Position numbers and translations under genes: made by a program. The notes beneath the pieces are model-generated. The model was not told the origin of the DNA. It did not search any database and was given only the letters and a program-made list of their open reading frames with translations. Shown piece by piece: positions 25,920-33,679 of a stretch of 49,898 bases of DNA (positions are counted from its first letter, which is position 1; each line of letters opens with the position of its first letter). Source of the stretch: Ilumatobacteraceae bacterium (lineage in GTDB: Bacteria; Actinomycetota; Acidimicrobiia; Acidimicrobiales; Ilumatobacteraceae); contig JAKMEY010000057.1 in assembly GCA_022425725.1 (NCBI GenBank), forward strand, positions 1-49,898. The letters run 5' to 3'.

Positions 25920-26693
25920 GTGGAGTCTGGCTGGGCACTTGGTGACCGGCTGCTCATGCTCACGGCTCCAAATCTTCGAGGCGAGGATGTCGCCGAACTA
26001 CAACGAATTCTTGCCCGTTTAGGGTTCGATTGCGGACGAATCGACGGCATTTTCGGGCCTGATACCACAGCCGCTCTCCAAGATCTCCAGCGAAACTCAG
26101 GGCTCCCCGATGATGGAGTCTGTGGTCCTGACACGGTCTCAGCGCTTGATGTGCTGTCTCGAAATACCGGCTCCGGACCCGGAATCGTCATGGTTCGCGA
26201 GGTTGCTGCCGTGACTTCTGGGCGTCGCTCGCTGGGCCACCTGAGAATCGTGATCGGTGAATATGGCGGCCTCGGTGCGCTTGCCCGGCAGGTCACCACT
26301 GCTCTTCGTCAACATTCCGCATCAGCCACTGTCATTGGTGACCCTGATGCATCAACTCATGCAGCACTTGCGAATCGCTACCGAGCAGATGTGTACATCG
26401 GATTCGAAGCCGCAAACGAGCCGGTATCGCTCATCCAGTATTACGCCGTACCTGGTTTTGAATCTGCTACGGGTCGCTCGCTCAGTGAGCAACTCGCTCA
26501 TGATGTTCAGTATCCGCTCAGGCGGGAAGATATTGAAGTGATTGGAGCACGCCTTCCAGTCCTAAGGGAAACTCGTATGCCGGCCATCTTGTGGCGTCTC
26601 GGCCCTACCTCAGACATTGTTGCCCAGACGCCGACAATTGTTCGGGGTGTGGTTCTCGCGGTCGAACGGTGGGTTCACGACCTAAATGAATAA
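25920..26693 (+). CDS. CwlM-like peptidoglycan-binding protein with degenerate amidase domain
   Basis: Given here from its first conventional start (GTG), though homology begins about 180 bp earlier. The second peptidoglycan-binding repeat is complete (DVAELQRILARLGFDCGRIDGIFG, near residues 20-70). An Amidase_3-like domain follows to the end. Its zinc ligands are missing: the place of the DPGHGG motif reads IVIGEYGG, so it should not cut peptidoglycan. That is also true of CwlM (Rv3915), which sits in the same place after trxC in Mycobacterium and regulates MurA under PknB control. A similar regulatory role is a reasonable inference, supported by the kinase gene nearby. Confidence 0.8.
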   Translation: MESGWALGDRLLMLTAPNLRGEDVAELQRILARLGFDCGRIDGIFGPDTTAALQDLQRNSGLPDDGVCGPDTVSALDVLSRNTGSGPGIVMVREVAAVTSGRRSLGHLRIVIGEYGGLGALARQVTTALRQHSASATVIGDPDASTHAALANRYRADVYIGFEAANEPVSLIQYYAVPGFESATGRSLSEQLAHDVQYPLRREDIEVIGARLPVLRETRMPAILWRLGPTSDIVAQTPTIVRGVVLAVERWVHDLNE

Positions 26694-26816
26694 TATTCAT
26701 TTATACGACTGAAACAGTATATAAGCATTGCTTTATTGCTTAAAATGAATTATCCACAGTATATTCAGGTTCTTGTGGATGTGGTGATGCTCAGCAAGAG
26801 GTTGAGGTTAAAACCC
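26694..26816. other. AT-rich convergent intergenic region with a perfect DnaA box
   Basis: The 123 bp between cwlM and parB are far richer in A and T than their surroundings. They hold TTATCCACA at 26750-26758, the direct repeat ACAGTATAT at 26713 and 26755, an AATGAAT/ATTCATT inverted repeat at 26685-26701 over the cwlM stop, and a TTGAGG/CCTCAA hairpin at 26802-26820 over the parB stop that may end both transcripts. Confidence 0.6.
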
Positions 26817-27734
26817 TCAAGACGCACTTGAGTGTTCACCCCCAAACACGATTCGGTGGATGCGTCGAAGGTCATCAAGATCGGCGAAATCGATTGCAAT
26901 TCGCCCCTTCGATGCTCCGAGTGACACGCGAACACGGGTGTCTAGCCACCGCGCAAGTGCTTCTTCAACCTCGATAACACCCGCCTCGCGCAACCGCGTT
27001 CCTTCGACAAGCCCTGCCCCATCTGCGGGTTGCGGTGGCTGCGTCACTGGTTGTTGAGAACTTTGACCTGAAATCAGTGCTTCCAGCTCCCGCACCGTCA
27101 ACTCATTGCTCACCGCTTCATGCGCAAACCGAAGTTGTGTTTCTGTATCGTCGATAGACAGCAACGACCTCGCATGTCGGGCAGTGAGACGGCCATCACC
27201 GAGATACTGCTGAATCTCAGTGGGCAATGCCATCAGCCGCAAGGCGTTGGAGATTGCCGATCTGCTCTTTCCCACTCGTTCTGCGACCTGCTCGTGAGTG
27301 AAGCCAAAGTCTTCAATGAGTTGGTGATATGCGGCCGCTTCTTCAAGAGGTGTGAGATCTGCGCGATGGAGATTCTCAACAAGTGCTTGTTCCATCGATG
27401 ACATGTCATCGGTCGTTCGAACAATCGCCGGAATCACCTCAAGGGCGGCGATTCCCGCTGCTCGCCAACGCCGCTCACCAGCAATGAGTTCATACCCGTT
27501 ATCTGCAGGGCGAACAAGAATGGGTTGCAGCACGCCGATCTGGGTAATGGAAGCTGCCAGTTCCTGAAGGCCGTCTTCATCAAACAAACGCCTGGGCTGG
27601 TGTGGATTCGGCCTGATGGATTGAAGTGGAATATCGCGGAGAGCAGGAGCATCATCACTCCGCCCGAATACTTCATCCATCCCGCCTGGAATAAGTGAAC
27701 TTAGACCTCTACCCTGCCGTTGGTTACGAGCCAT
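26817..27734 (-). CDS. parB: chromosome partitioning protein ParB
   Basis: ParB is the CTP-dependent clamp that loads at parS and spreads along the origin region. It has 305 residues from ATG at 27734: a basic N-terminus (ARNQRQGRGLSSLI), the CTP-binding boxes (ELIAGERRWRAAG and ALVENLHRADLTPLEEA), and a helix-turn-helix (THEQVAERVGKSRSAISNAL). The C-terminal dimer domain follows a glutamine/proline linker. The frame extends upstream, but there it lies antisense-like inside parA and lacks the ParB N-terminus. The ATG overlaps the end of parA by 11 bp. The recognition helix GKSRSAISN is ParB-like rather than Noc-like. Confidence 0.96.
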   Translation of the reverse strand: MARNQRQGRGLSSLIPGGMDEVFGRSDDAPALRDIPLQSIRPNPHQPRRLFDEDGLQELAASITQIGVLQPILVRPADNGYELIAGERRWRAAGIAALEVIPAIVRTTDDMSSMEQALVENLHRADLTPLEEAAAYHQLIEDFGFTHEQVAERVGKSRSAISNALRLMALPTEIQQYLGDGRLTARHARSLLSIDDTETQLRFAHEAVSNELTVRELEALISGQSSQQPVTQPPQPADGAGLVEGTRLREAGVIEVEEALARWLDTRVRVSLGASKGRIAIDFADLDDLRRIHRIVFGGEHSSAS

Positions 27735-28539
27735 TGTGCACCTCCCGTGCGACGTCGGTATACGCAATTGCGCCACGAGACATTGGATCGTATGTGATGA
27801 TCGGCATCCCGTATTTTGGCGACTCAGAGAGTTTGATGTTGCGTGGGACCACTGTCTTGAGAACAGTTGAACCAAAGTGTTGGCGAATTTCATCGACCAC
27901 TTCTTCACCGAGATTTGTTCGTGCGTCGTACATCACGCAGACGATTGACGACACCTCGAGGGTGGGGTTCAGGCCACTTCGGCGAATACGAAGCACGTTT
28001 TCGAGCAATTGCCCTACGCCTTCGAGCGCAAAATATTCGCATTGAATCGGAATTAATACTTCTCGAGCAGCGCATAGCGCGTTGAGTGTCAGCAATCCCA
28101 ATGATGGTGGGCAGTCAATGATGATGTAGTCGAATTGGTCGACAACAGCATCAACTGCGTTCTTCAGTCGTGTTTCACGTGCCAACATCGAATACATCGT
28201 CATTTCTGCGTCTGCAAGACGAAGGTTCGATGGAGCCACTTGCAACCCTTCAATTTCGGTGGTGCAGAGGCATTTTGCCAGTGGGGCATCATCAATTAAG
28301 ACGTCGAGGACCGAGTTGTCGAGAGACCGAACATCGATACCTAGGCCGCTTGTTGCATTCGCCTGTGGATCAATATCGATGAGGAGCACCCGTAGACCCA
28401 ATTGAGCAAGTGCGGCAGCCGTGTTAATCGAGGTAGTGGTCTTGCCTACGCCGCCCTTTTGGTTCGCAACTGCAATCACTCGAGGCAGGTTGCGTGCTGG
28501 CGTCTGCGAAGGTGTTGACGACGGTGAGATTTCGCTCAT
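27724..28539 (-). CDS. parA: chromosome partitioning ATPase ParA
   Basis: ParA is the Walker-type ATPase that moves ParB-bound origins over the nucleoid. It has 271 residues, with the deviant Walker A KGGVGKTT at residues 28-35 after a short serine/proline-rich leader, the DIDPQANATSGLG switch, IIIDCPPSLG and the PRNIKLSESPKYGMP stretch of chromosomal ParAs. ATG at 28539 is preferred over a TTG at 28575 because it has GAGG upstream. The gene carries a parS-like sequence at 28171-28186. Upstream, between it and rsmG, lie two palindromes and a perfect DnaA box. Confidence 0.96.
   Translation of the reverse strand: MSEISPSSTPSQTPARNLPRVIAVANQKGGVGKTTTSINTAAALAQLGLRVLLIDIDPQANATSGLGIDVRSLDNSVLDVLIDDAPLAKCLCTTEIEGLQVAPSNLRLADAEMTMYSMLARETRLKNAVDAVVDQFDYIIIDCPPSLGLLTLNALCAAREVLIPIQCEYFALEGVGQLLENVLRIRRSGLNPTLEVSSIVCVMYDARTNLGEEVVDEIRQHFGSTVLKTVVPRNIKLSESPKYGMPIITYDPMSRGAIAYTDVAREVHNGS
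28171..28186 (+). promoter_or_regulatory. degenerate parS-like site inside parA
   Basis: TGTTTCACGTGCCAAC matches the parS consensus TGTTTCACGTGAAACA at 12 of 16 positions, with the left half and core perfect. parS sites inside parA or parB are common, but the broken right half makes binding uncertain. Confidence 0.35.
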
Positions 28540-28590
28540 CAACGACACTTTGCCTCGTATTGCCCAATTACGCAACCCATTGCATGCGGA

Positions 28591-28610
28591 ATTGTTTCCC
28601 GGGAAACAAT
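28591..28610. promoter_or_regulatory. 20-bp palindrome, candidate variant parS (site 1)
   Basis: ATTGTTTCCCGGGAAACAAT is a perfect palindrome 52 bp upstream of the parA start. Its arms GTTTC/GAAAC are those of parS, but the centre is CCCGGG instead of CACGTG, as in the Noc binding site. Confidence 0.6.
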
Positions 28611-28666
28611 TTTTGATTCAACCTCAAGTTGAGGCGCGCAGTTCCATCTATGAAATTTCAACAGTG

Positions 28667-28683
28667 TTATCCACAGCCTGTGG
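28667..28683. promoter_or_regulatory. perfect DnaA box with flanking inverted repeat upstream of parA
   Basis: TTATCCACA at 28667-28675 is the consensus DnaA box. It overlaps the inverted repeat CCACAG-C-CTGTGG at 28671-28683, which in turn abuts parS-like site 2. It lies about 130 bp upstream of parA. Confidence 0.5.
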
Positions 28684-28696
28684 TTTCCCGGGAAAC
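28683..28696. promoter_or_regulatory. 14-bp palindrome, candidate variant parS (site 2)
   Basis: GTTTCCCGGGAAAC repeats the inner 14 bp of site 1 exactly, with centres 89 bp apart. Both lie in the gap between rsmG and parA. Confidence 0.6.
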
Positions 28697-28703
28697 ACTG
28701 GTC

Positions 28704-29288
28704 TTATCGGGTAATGACAGCGACCCTTCCTGCGTCTTGTGAAAACAGCTCCGCGGAGGCCGACATCTCGCTCGACAACGCCTCACACCAACGGGTTCCA
28801 TCTGAGTGTGGTGGTTCTGACACCAGCAACCGCCCCACCGGTGTGAGCAAAGGAAGCGCACTCTCAACGACGACCTCAGGTGACCCAAAACTTCGAGCCG
28901 TAACCACGTCAAATGTGCGTTCACCCTGGAGGGTGCGGACATCTGCGCATATCACATCAATGGGAAGTCCAGGTTGGTGTCGGCGAAGGCGAGTGGCTTG
29001 ACGTTGTAAAAGGTCGGTTCGTTTTTCGCGTCGGTCAATCAGTGTGACGTGGACATCGGGTCGGTCATAAGCGATCACAAGACCCGGCAAGCCGCCCCCT
29101 GAGCCAATGTCAAGTACGGCTGCGCCGCTTGGGCAGGTGCCAAGGGCGGCGACAAATACACGCGCTCGAGAGATTTCTTCTGAGAGATCCGTGTTGCCAA
29201 TAACGCCAGCGTCTTGTGCGAGCTGCAACACGCTCAGGAGGTGCTCATCCATCGTCATTACAAGGCCGCCCGACACGGCGGAGTTCAA
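28704..29288 (-). CDS. rsmG: 16S rRNA (guanine527-N7)-methyltransferase RsmG
   Basis: RsmG (GidB) methylates G527 of 16S rRNA with S-adenosylmethionine. The SAM site is seen in VLDIGSGGGLPGLVIA and TLIDRREKRTDLL, followed by FDVVTARSFGSPEVVVE. The length from TTG at 29288 is 194 residues. That TTG overlaps the jag stop as TTGA, a coupling also used at rpmH-rnpA in this cluster, so I favour it. ATG codons at 29258 and 29252 are alternatives, with the loss of 10-12 poorly conserved residues. The gene lies between jag and parA, as in nearly all actinobacteria. Confidence 0.93.
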   Translation of the reverse strand: MNSAVSGGLVMTMDEHLLSVLQLAQDAGVIGNTDLSEEISRARVFVAALGTCPSGAAVLDIGSGGGLPGLVIAYDRPDVHVTLIDRREKRTDLLQRQATRLRRHQPGLPIDVICADVRTLQGERTFDVVTARSFGSPEVVVESALPLLTPVGRLLVSEPPHSDGTRWCEALSSEMSASAELFSQDAGRVAVITR

Positions 29289-30106
29289 CTTGGTGAAACA
29301 ATGACCCGACGGTTCGGATCTTCACCCTTAGATGCTGTCATTACACCCTCTTCGCTGGCGAGAACATCATGAATGACCTTGCGATCAGGTGATGCCATCG
29401 GCTCGATTGCGAGGGCATTGCCAGACTCACGCACCTGCTGGGCAATCTTCCGGGCAAATGCTTCAAGTGACTCTTTCCTGCGCTTGCGGTATCCCGCAAT
29501 ATCAAGGCGGAGATGGGTGTCGTGGTCTCCAAGGCGACGCTGCGCAGCAACCCGTACAAGGTCTTGAACGGCGGTCAACGTGCGGCCTCCAGGCCCCACC
29601 AACAAACCAAGGTCGGAGCCGCTCATGGCTACCTCGATCTCAGTGTCTTCTCGCTCAACAACCACCGTGGCTTCAACGCCAAATGCGGTGGCCAGACCAG
29701 TCATGAACGTTTCTGCTGCCTCACCAACTGCCGCTGGGTCAACTGGATCACGTTGTTCATCATTCATTGGTTTCTCATTCTTTGCGTTGCGAGTATTTCG
29801 TTGTCCGCCATTCTTGCCCGATTGTGACGGCTTGCTGTTACCCGACGCATCAGATGCTTGACGTTCGCGCCGCTGTTGGCCACCGTTTTTGTTTCCACGT
29901 GAGCGGCGATTGTCGCGCTTGGGCCGCACTTCTGTTGGTCGAACCCGTCCCCGAACCTTCGCTTCACCGCGTGTACGTCCAAATAAACCACTTTTTGGCT
30001 CCTCTAAAACCTCAATGTCAGCTTCGTCAGCTGCAACACCGAGTTGATCAAGAGCTGCCTCTGTTGCGTCTTCAACGCTCCGACCTGTTGTTGTCACCCA
30101 TTCCAT
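29285..30106 (-). CDS. jag: Jag/KhpB RNA-binding protein
   Basis: This 273-residue RNA-binding protein is encoded with YidC. The N-terminal Jag_N domain begins MEWVTTTGRSVEDATEAALDQLG and holds SGLFGRTRGEAKV. A long basic, glycine/asparagine-rich linker (about residues 60-125) is followed by a KH domain (GLLVGPGGRTLTAVQDL) and an R3H domain ending in PNRRVIVSP. AAGGAG lies upstream of the ATG. In other bacteria KhpB binds RNA with KhpA and affects cell elongation and division. The TGA overlaps the TTG of rsmG. Confidence 0.93.
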   Translation of the reverse strand: MEWVTTTGRSVEDATEAALDQLGVAADEADIEVLEEPKSGLFGRTRGEAKVRGRVRPTEVRPKRDNRRSRGNKNGGQQRRERQASDASGNSKPSQSGKNGGQRNTRNAKNEKPMNDEQRDPVDPAAVGEAAETFMTGLATAFGVEATVVVEREDTEIEVAMSGSDLGLLVGPGGRTLTAVQDLVRVAAQRRLGDHDTHLRLDIAGYRKRRKESLEAFARKIAQQVRESGNALAIEPMASPDRKVIHDVLASEEGVMTASKGEDPNRRVIVSPS

Positions 30107-30131
30107 GCAAAGTTCTCCTTCTGTACTAGTT

Positions 30132-31232
30132 TCAGCGCTTACGCTGCCCGCCAGGACGACCTAAATCGCGTCTCTGGCTATTCTTCGATGACTGTGGACG
30201 CCCCTTGTTGCTGTTCGAACCACCGTTAGTCCGAGAATTCGAACCTTTTGGAGAAGGGGGTGTTCCACCTGAATTTGTGCTCTTTTTCTCTGAAGATGCT
30301 CCGGTCGCATCTTCAAGTTCACGCTTTGCCCGAGCGATAAGACCGCCACCATCACTGTCTTTCTCAGAAAGTTCTCGAGCCTTCGCACTTGCGGCTTGGG
30401 CTTGGCGACCGAGTGATTCGTCGTCAGCGTAAAACCGTCGCGTGATGTAGAACTGCACAAAAATTCGGATGATCGACTGAATGATGTAGTAGATCACCAA
30501 CGCGAGAAGGAAGAAGATCTGAAACACTGCAAAGACCACCGGCAGGTACTGCATGAGTTTCTGTTGTGATTCTGACATCGTTGGGCTGATCGAGGCCCTC
30601 GCAGCAACCATCCGTTGCTGGTAGAAGTACAACAAGCCGAGAACCACCACAAGGCCGGCATAAATGAGGCCTTGGCCGAAGTTGCTACCCAGCATGCTCG
30701 CCGGTGATTTTGAGAGGTCAAGTCCCCATGACGACATCTCAGTTTGGCGAGCGAGCGCCTGGTACATCTCTGAATCGACAGAAAGATACCGGGGGAGGAA
30801 GCCAATTGTTTCTTGACCCCGGCCCACCGATGTCAACACGGCCCGGGCAATGGCTTCATTACCGCCGACAGGGGTGTACGTTGCGTCATAAAGAATGCGA
30901 AACATAACAATGAACACTGGTGTTTGTGCAAGCAACGGAAGACATGAGGCCATTGGGTTGACCTTGTGCTCCTGGTAGAGCTTCATCATTTCTTCATTGA
31001 GTTTTTGACGGTCGGTCTTGTATTGCTGCTGAAGACGGCGCATTTCTGGCGCCAAGCGCTGCATCTCCAACATGCCCTTCGTGCTCTTCAGCGTGAGGGG
31101 GGTGACAATCGCCATCACGACAAATGCCGACAATGAAACAGCAATCAGGTAGCTGTCGGTGAGCATGTATAGCCAATTCAGTACAGATGCAGGAACTTCG
31201 AAAACTCCAGCAATCAGCGAAACTGTTGTCAT
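30132..31232 (-). CDS. yidC: membrane protein insertase YidC
   Basis: YidC inserts and folds inner-membrane proteins, alone or with SecYEG. The 366-residue protein has the conserved core of the Oxa1 family, with a cytoplasmic helical hairpin ([25 protein letters not shown] kept in part), the [20 protein letters not shown] segment and further membrane helices to about residue 255. The large periplasmic domain of proteobacterial YidC is absent, as in Gram-positives. The C-terminus is about 100 residues of lysine-, serine- and glycine-rich sequence that probably touches the ribosome. The ATG overlaps the yidD stop (ATGA). Confidence 0.95.
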   Translation of the reverse strand: MTTVSLIAGVFEVPASVLNWLYMLTDSYLIAVSLSAFVVMAIVTPLTLKSTKGMLEMQRLAPEMRRLQQQYKTDRQKLNEEMMKLYQEHKVNPMASCLPLLAQTPVFIVMFRILYDATYTPVGGNEAIARAVLTSVGRGQETIGFLPRYLSVDSEMYQALARQTEMSSWGLDLSKSPASMLGSNFGQGLIYAGLVVVLGLLYFYQQRMVAARASISPTMSESQQKLMQYLPVVFAVFQIFFLLALVIYYIIQSIIRIFVQFYITRRFYADDESLGRQAQAASAKARELSEKDSDGGGLIARAKRELEDATGASSEKKSTNSGGTPPSPKGSNSRTNGGSNSNKGRPQSSKNSQRRDLGRPGGQRKR

Positions 31233-31501
31233 TGGGACCTCATTGGTTCATGGTGGTGGGAGACTGGCGCGTGTGCGACATCTGGGACCGGGTCGTAACC
31301 CGATGGTCCAAATGGCCGACATCTCAACAGTCGTCGAATAGTGAGCCACAGCCCGCGAAGAGGGCCATGCGTGGAGATTGCTTCATGTGAATAGTGCGAA
31401 CATGTCGGTGAGAAACGACACGGAGATGGACGCCATTGAAATGCCCGCTGATACCACTCAATTGCCCGTAGCATACGTTGCTGAAATCGCGACGTCGTCA
31501 T
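31229..31501 (-). CDS. yidD: membrane protein insertion efficiency factor YidD
   Basis: YidD is a small peripheral membrane protein that helps YidC-dependent insertion. It has 90 residues and the family motif [17 protein letters not shown], in which the spaced cysteines are conserved, then [19 protein letters not shown] near the end. The first helix is amphipathic. The frame is open far upstream, but ATG at 31501 overlaps the rnpA stop as ATGA, and the sequence before it is not YidD-like. It ends in a short histidine-rich tail (VSHHHEP). Confidence 0.95.
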   Translation of the reverse strand: MTTSRFQQRMLRAIEWYQRAFQWRPSPCRFSPTCSHYSHEAISTHGPLRGLWLTIRRLLRCRPFGPSGYDPVPDVAHAPVSHHHEPMRSQ

Positions 31502-31842
31502 TGTGTCGACAGCCCTTCGACTAGCTGCTGCACCTGTTGTGCCAGCATTTCTGGCGTCATATCGAACACATGTTCGCTTTTTGAACGGATGATTCCAACC
31601 ATCAACGCTCCAGACGGCAGCAGGTTCAATTGCGCCTGCCTGCGAAGAAGTTCCCGTAAGCGCCGTCGTGCCAGATTTCGACGAACGGCGTGACCGTGGG
31701 CGCGGCCGATCGAAAACGCCACCCGAGGCGGCGACATCGCTGGATCGGCAAGAAATTTGCACCACAAGACATCAGTCCGCACCTGAATTCCTTCGGCATC
31801 GAGTCGAGAAAACTCGTGCGCAGTGCGGATTCGGTGAATCAA
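31498..31842 (-). CDS. rnpA: ribonuclease P protein component
   Basis: This is the protein subunit of RNase P, which trims the 5' ends of tRNAs with its RNA subunit. The 114-residue protein has the central RNA-contact motif [15 protein letters not shown], with phenylalanine-rich strands before it ([15 protein letters not shown]). The only start that fits is TTG at 31842, which overlaps the rpmH stop as TTGA; no ATG, GTG or TTG lies further upstream before rpmH. Its N-terminus is therefore short. The RNA subunit is not encoded in the window. Confidence 0.94.
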   Translation of the reverse strand: MIHRIRTAHEFSRLDAEGIQVRTDVLWCKFLADPAMSPPRVAFSIGRAHGHAVRRNLARRRLRELLRRQAQLNLLPSGALMVGIIRSKSEHVFDMTPEMLAQQVQQLVEGLSTQ

Positions 31843-31973
31843 GCGGAAAGGCGAGCGCGGCCCTTTGCCCGGCGTGATTTCAACACGGCGCGGCCAGCGC
31901 GGGTACTCATTCGAGCTCGGAAGCCGTGCTTCTTCGCACGACGATGTTGATTTGGTTGAAAGGTTCGCTTCAC
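31839..31973 (-). CDS. rpmH: 50S ribosomal protein bL34
   Basis: A 44-residue basic protein with the bL34 signature [20 protein letters not shown] followed by [18 protein letters not shown]. The start is GTG, preceded by GAGGAG at 10-11 bases. It is the promoter-proximal gene of the chain rpmH-rnpA-yidD-yidC-jag-rsmG-parA-parB and faces away from the origin, as almost everywhere. The stop codon overlaps the rnpA TTG. Confidence 0.97.
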   Translation of the reverse strand: MKRTFQPNQHRRAKKHGFRARMSTRAGRAVLKSRRAKGRARLSA

Positions 31974-32317
31974 TTCTTCGTCACTCCTCAATGGACCCGG
32001 TCTGATCGAGATACATGGTGACCACGATCGGGCAATCGGCTACACGACGGCTTCATTGATATGAAACCAGACTCCCAAAGACTACGGTTTGTCGCGAGCG
32101 GAGCCAACCACACTTGCACTTTTACACAATCGTCGGGTTTTCCACAGCTGGCTACGCGTGATAGCGTGCAATTTCCGTGCAGCGCGCCGAAATGACGTGT
32201 ACCTACAACAAAATCTTCGTTTTCCACAGATGTGGATAAACATGTGGGTAGTTACATCGATGTAATGCACAAGCGAATCCCCAGTGTTTATCAGTAGATT
32301 TAGAGGACCAACTCAAC
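31974..32317. other. oriC: oriC, left part: rpmH-dnaA intergenic region
   Basis: These 344 bp without a gene contain DnaA boxes and both divergent promoters. TGTGGATAA at 32231-32239 is a perfect box on the minus strand, facing TTTTCCACA at 32220-32228. TTTTCCACA occurs again at 32138-32146, and a weaker TGTGGGTAG lies at 32243. Next to them is the perfect 14-bp palindrome TTACATCGATGTAA at 32252-32265. AGAGGA before dnaA is its ribosome-binding site. I see no long AT-rich unwinding element here. Confidence 0.7.
32252..32265. promoter_or_regulatory. perfect palindrome in the dnaA promoter region
   Basis: TTACATCGATGTAA reads the same on both strands. It lies 53 bp upstream of the dnaA start and about 13 bp from the perfect DnaA box, a position suited to a regulator of dnaA or of origin firing. 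No known factor is identified. Confidence 0.5.
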
Positions 32318-33679
32318 ATGGAACGTGAAGCGACTACCAACCTGTGGGAAACTGTCGTTCCACTTCTTCGAGATCAGCTCACTGAATCGGTGTGGTTCTC
32401 CACGTTCAATGACGCAGTAAACGTCGGCGACGAAAACGGAATCTTGCTTGAGGTATCAAACACCGTTGCCGGTGAACGAATCATGTCGCGTTACCGAGGA
32501 ATGATCGATGACGCGCTGACCGAACTCGGTCACCCCGGTTTCGCGTTTGCTGTGCGTGTCGCGACGACCGATGACGCACCCGTTGACATCGAGCACGAAA
32601 TGCCGACGTCTGTTTCTGAACACAACCCACCAGAGGCACCCCTTGGCGGGGACGAACCTGGCGGACTCAACCCTCGGTATGCATTTGAGACATTCGTGAA
32701 GGGGGCCTCGAATCAATTCGCGCTCGCCGCAGCCCAACGGGTGGCGGAAACACCGGCTCGCTCATATAACCCATTGTTTGTCTACGGCTCAGCTGGCCTC
32801 GGCAAAACCCACCTTCTGCACGCAATTGGGCACTATGTCGAATCTCACTACCAACATCACGTTGTGCGGTATGTCTCGACCGAATCGTTCATGAACGAAT
32901 TTGTTGATGCGATCCGTTCAAACTCAATGGCCGGGCTTCGACGTCGGTATCGCGAAGTCGATGTCCTTCTCATCGATGACGTGCAATTTCTCGAAGGTCG
33001 GGAAGGCCTGCAGGAAGAGTTCTTCCATACGTTTAATGCCCTACATGGAGCGAATAAACAGATCGTCCTCTCTAGCGACCGAATGCCAGATGCGATACCA
33101 ACCCTTGAAGAGCGTCTTCGTGGGCGTTTCAAGTGGGGTCTTATCACCGACATTCAGCCACCAGATTTAGAGACCCGCCTTGCCATCCTTCGCAACAAGA
33201 GTGAACGCGATCGAGTTGAAGTGCCCGCCGAGACCCTTGAATTCATTGCATCAAACATCACCTCAAATATTCGTGAGCTCGAAGGAGCGCTCATTCGTGT
33301 GACCGCCTACGCCTCACTCAATGGTGTGCCGATTACCACCGACCTTGCGAAATCTCAGTTGTCTGATTTGCTTTTGGACTCTGTCGCGAAGCCACGCACC
33401 GACATGGAGTTGTTGGTTGAAATGGCTGACATCCTCGGGTACGAAGTTGACGCATTGCGTGGCAAGAGTCGGCAGCGCCCATTGGTGACTGCTCGGCAGA
33501 TCGCAATGTACGTCTTCCGTGAACTTACCGATCTCAGTTACCCGAGCATCGCGCGGCTCTTTGGAGGGCGAGACCACACCACCGTCATTCACGCTGTCGA
33601 GAAAATCCAGCGACAAATGGGCGAGCGGAAACAGATCTATGAGCAGGTCACCGACTTGCTGCAACGGTTGAAGTCATGA
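32318..33679 (+). CDS. dnaA: chromosomal replication initiator DnaA
   Basis: DnaA is the AAA+ initiator that binds DnaA boxes and opens the origin. The protein has 453 residues, with domain I (NLWETVVPLLRDQLTESVWF), a short acidic domain II of about 40 residues, and the AAA+ core with Walker A GSAGLGKT (residues 157-164), Walker B VLLIDDVQFLEG and the arginine-bearing box LRGRFKWGL. The C-terminal helix-turn-helix has the DNA-contact motif GGRDHTTVIHAVEK. Domain II is short for an actinobacterium; in Streptomyces it is very long. ATG has AGAGGA upstream. Confidence 0.98.
   Translation: MEREATTNLWETVVPLLRDQLTESVWFSTFNDAVNVGDENGILLEVSNTVAGERIMSRYRGMIDDALTELGHPGFAFAVRVATTDDAPVDIEHEMPTSVSEHNPPEAPLGGDEPGGLNPRYAFETFVKGASNQFALAAAQRVAETPARSYNPLFVYGSAGLGKTHLLHAIGHYVESHYQHHVVRYVSTESFMNEFVDAIRSNSMAGLRRRYREVDVLLIDDVQFLEGREGLQEEFFHTFNALHGANKQIVLSSDRMPDAIPTLEERLRGRFKWGLITDIQPPDLETRLAILRNKSERDRVEVPAETLEFIASNITSNIRELEGALIRVTAYASLNGVPITTDLAKSQLSDLLLDSVAKPRTDMELLVEMADILGYEVDALRGKSRQRPLVTARQIAMYVFRELTDLSYPSIARLFGGRDHTTVIHAVEKIQRQMGERKQIYEQVTDLLQRLKS

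Noticed and set aside
29889-29905. TGTTTCCACGTGAGCG as a parS site
   Set aside because: It has an extra base in the left arm and a poor right arm, and lies in a coding linker of jag.
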